Assembly (NCBI RefSeq): GCF_000751775.1
Contig: NZ_CCRF01000047.1
Location: 1 to 51,737, forward strand
Reading direction: 5' to 3'
Length of the DNA stretch: 51,737 nucleotides
From: Caldibacillus thermoamylovorans
GTDB taxonomy: Bacteria > Bacillota > Bacilli > Bacillales > Caldibacillaceae
How positions within the stretch are numbered: the stretch's first letter is position 1; each line of letters begins with the position of its first letter. The notes under the pieces were generated by a model. It was not told the DNA's origin and searched no databases. It was given only the letters and a program-made list of their open reading frames with translations. Positions 50,476 to 51,737 of this stretch are shown here, piece by piece. The position numbers and the translations under genes were made by a program.

Positions 50476-51684
50476 ATGCTGCAACAAAGTAAAATAAGTA
50501 TTTTTTCAGAAGCTTACTCAAAAGATCCTTACAAGTTTTTCCCTTATTTTAGAACACAAGAGCCTGTTTTTTATGAAGAATCTATTGACTGTTATTTTGT
50601 TAGTAATTATGAAGATGTAAAATATGTTTTAGAAAATGAAGAAATATTTACTACTAAAACGTTAGCGAAACGAGCTCAACCAGTTATGCGTGATAGAGTT
50701 TTAGCCCAAATGACTGGAAAAGAGCATAAAGAAAAAAAGAAAATGATAATGAAAGGGCTCACAGGTGAAAATCTCAAACGATTACTTTCTTTATTCAAAC
50801 AAAATGCTATTGAAGTCTTAAAACCTTATCTTAATCGTGGAAAAATAGACTTAGTAAATGATTTTGGCAAGATATTTGCTGTTCAATCAACAATGGATAT
50901 GTTGGGCTTAGATAAAAAGGATCAAGAGCAAATTGCCGAATGGCACAAAGGCATAGCAAAATTTATTACTTCTTTCAATCTCTCTGATGAAGAAATTGAG
51001 TATTGCTTTTGGTGCAGTGAACAGTTAGAAAAATATTTACTTCCAATCATAGAAAGTAAAAAAGACTCTTCTGGAAACGATTTAATATCTATACTACAAC
51101 GTTCAGAATTTAATGGCATAAAAATGACTTCTCAGGAGATTCTTGCCCTAACATTGAATATTTTATTGGCTGCAACTGAACCTGTCGATAAAACTTTAGC
51201 TTTGCTATTTTACAATCTACTTCAAAATCCAAAACAATTCGAGGATGTAAAAAATAATCGCAAGCTTTTGAAGAATGCTATTAATGAAACATTGCGTTTT
51301 AAACCTCCAGTTCAATTTATTCCTAGACAAGTTTCTAGAGAAGTGACTATCAAAGGAGTTTTGATTCCTAAAAATGCAGTAATTATAAATATGATTGGTG
51401 CTGCTAATAGGGATCCTAAAGCCTTTTCAAATCCAGATAAATTTGATATTTATAGAAGCATTGAAGATAATAAAGCTTTCACTAGTCACTCACAAAATCT
51501 AGCATTTGGGTATGGAACACATACTTGTGTAGGGGCTTCCTTAGCGCTTATGCAATTAGAACTTGTAGCAAATATTATTTTAGACAGTTTTAAAAACATT
51601 GAGTTGGACGAGTCTTTTTCGTATGAAGAAAAAGGATTATATACTAGAGGTCCAGTTTCTTTAGTTTTAAAGTTCACTACATAG
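50476..51684 (+). CDS. cypX: Cytochrome P450 CypX, pulcherriminic acid synthase
   Basis: CypX (CYP134-type) oxidises cyclo(Leu-Leu) to pulcherriminic acid, which chelates Fe(III) outside the cell as red pulcherrimin. The 402-residue protein has the heme ligand motif AFGYGTHTCVGASLALMQLE, the ExxR pair in NAINETLRFKPPVQFIPRQV and the I-helix sequence LLAATEPVDKTLAL, where Glu-Pro replaces the usual acid-Thr pair as in Bacillus subtilis CypX. ATG 50476 follows TTTGAAAGGAGTTTTATAT. It is complete, and the window ends 53 bases later without a visible terminator. Confidence 0.95.
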   Translation: MLQQSKISIFSEAYSKDPYKFFPYFRTQEPVFYEESIDCYFVSNYEDVKYVLENEEIFTTKTLAKRAQPVMRDRVLAQMTGKEHKEKKKMIMKGLTGENLKRLLSLFKQNAIEVLKPYLNRGKIDLVNDFGKIFAVQSTMDMLGLDKKDQEQIAEWHKGIAKFITSFNLSDEEIEYCFWCSEQLEKYLLPIIESKKDSSGNDLISILQRSEFNGIKMTSQEILALTLNILLAATEPVDKTLALLFYNLLQNPKQFEDVKNNRKLLKNAINETLRFKPPVQFIPRQVSREVTIKGVLIPKNAVIINMIGAANRDPKAFSNPDKFDIYRSIEDNKAFTSHSQNLAFGYGTHTCVGASLALMQLELVANIILDSFKNIELDESFSYEEKGLYTRGPVSLVLKFTT

Positions 51685-51737
51685 TGAACTCGAGACTTTT
51701 CTGAGATTCAAATATATCAATAAATTTATAGAATCAA

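Overview
The window is from a low-GC, endospore-forming member of the Bacillaceae. Evidence for this is the spore genes (splA/splB, spoVS, cotE, a YhcN/YlaJ-type lipoprotein), the block recA-rny-ymdB-spoVS-miaB-ricA-cotE arranged as in Bacillus, Bacillus-type ribosome binding sites with frequent GTG/TTG starts, a Bacillus-type LexA box and an S-box riboswitch. The genus cannot be fixed from the sequence alone.

Layout. 1-4800 is largely decayed or repetitive: a frameshifted gene at the left edge, yqxD, a 12-unit array of 51-52 bp hairpin repeats, a CAP-domain lipoprotein, a probable type I toxin-antitoxin locus, and remnants of a CsoR/CstR-type repressor and of glycogen phosphorylase. 4960-10012 holds splA-splB, yqhV, an acyl-ACP thioesterase, a czrA-like/czcD-like zinc pair and an azoreductase. 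10319-12785 is a SAM riboswitch followed by wrecked yitJ and metH, including an inverted piece of metH. 13021-18316 holds an aldo/keto reductase, ilvD, a second hairpin-repeat cluster, a HAD hydrolase, small basic proteins and a sporulation lipoprotein.

18407-32078 is the most coherent system: a flavin-based extracellular electron transfer (FLEET) locus like that of Listeria. It has a demethylmenaquinone-type prenyltransferase (DmkA) with an ECF transporter module (EcfA1/EcfA2/EcfT), the FMN transferase ApbE/FmnB, the flavinylated lipoprotein PplA, a membrane-anchored NADH dehydrogenase Ndh2, EetA, EetB and the polyprenyl diphosphate synthase DmkB. A second divergent pplA/ndh2 pair follows. 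NADH electrons would pass through Ndh2 to a dedicated quinone, then via EetA/EetB to FMN groups that ApbE attaches to PplA outside the membrane.

32102-44399 is mainly core: ccdC, a helicase remnant, yyaL, recA, rny, ymdB, spoVS, miaB, ricA, a metallophosphoesterase and cotE. 44400-44990 holds two dispersed repeats. An acyl-CoA synthetase and a 5'-truncated ISL3 transposase border the last region, 47429-51684, a pulcherriminic acid cluster (yvmA, pchR/yvmB, yvmC, cypX) that looks acquired. Its divergent control region has been tandemly duplicated, leaving dead copies of both gene starts and several palindromic operators.

Three or four families of short dispersed hairpin elements fill intergenic gaps throughout, some ending as intrinsic terminators. 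The frequency of pseudogenes and repeats suggests a genome under active decay and rearrangement.
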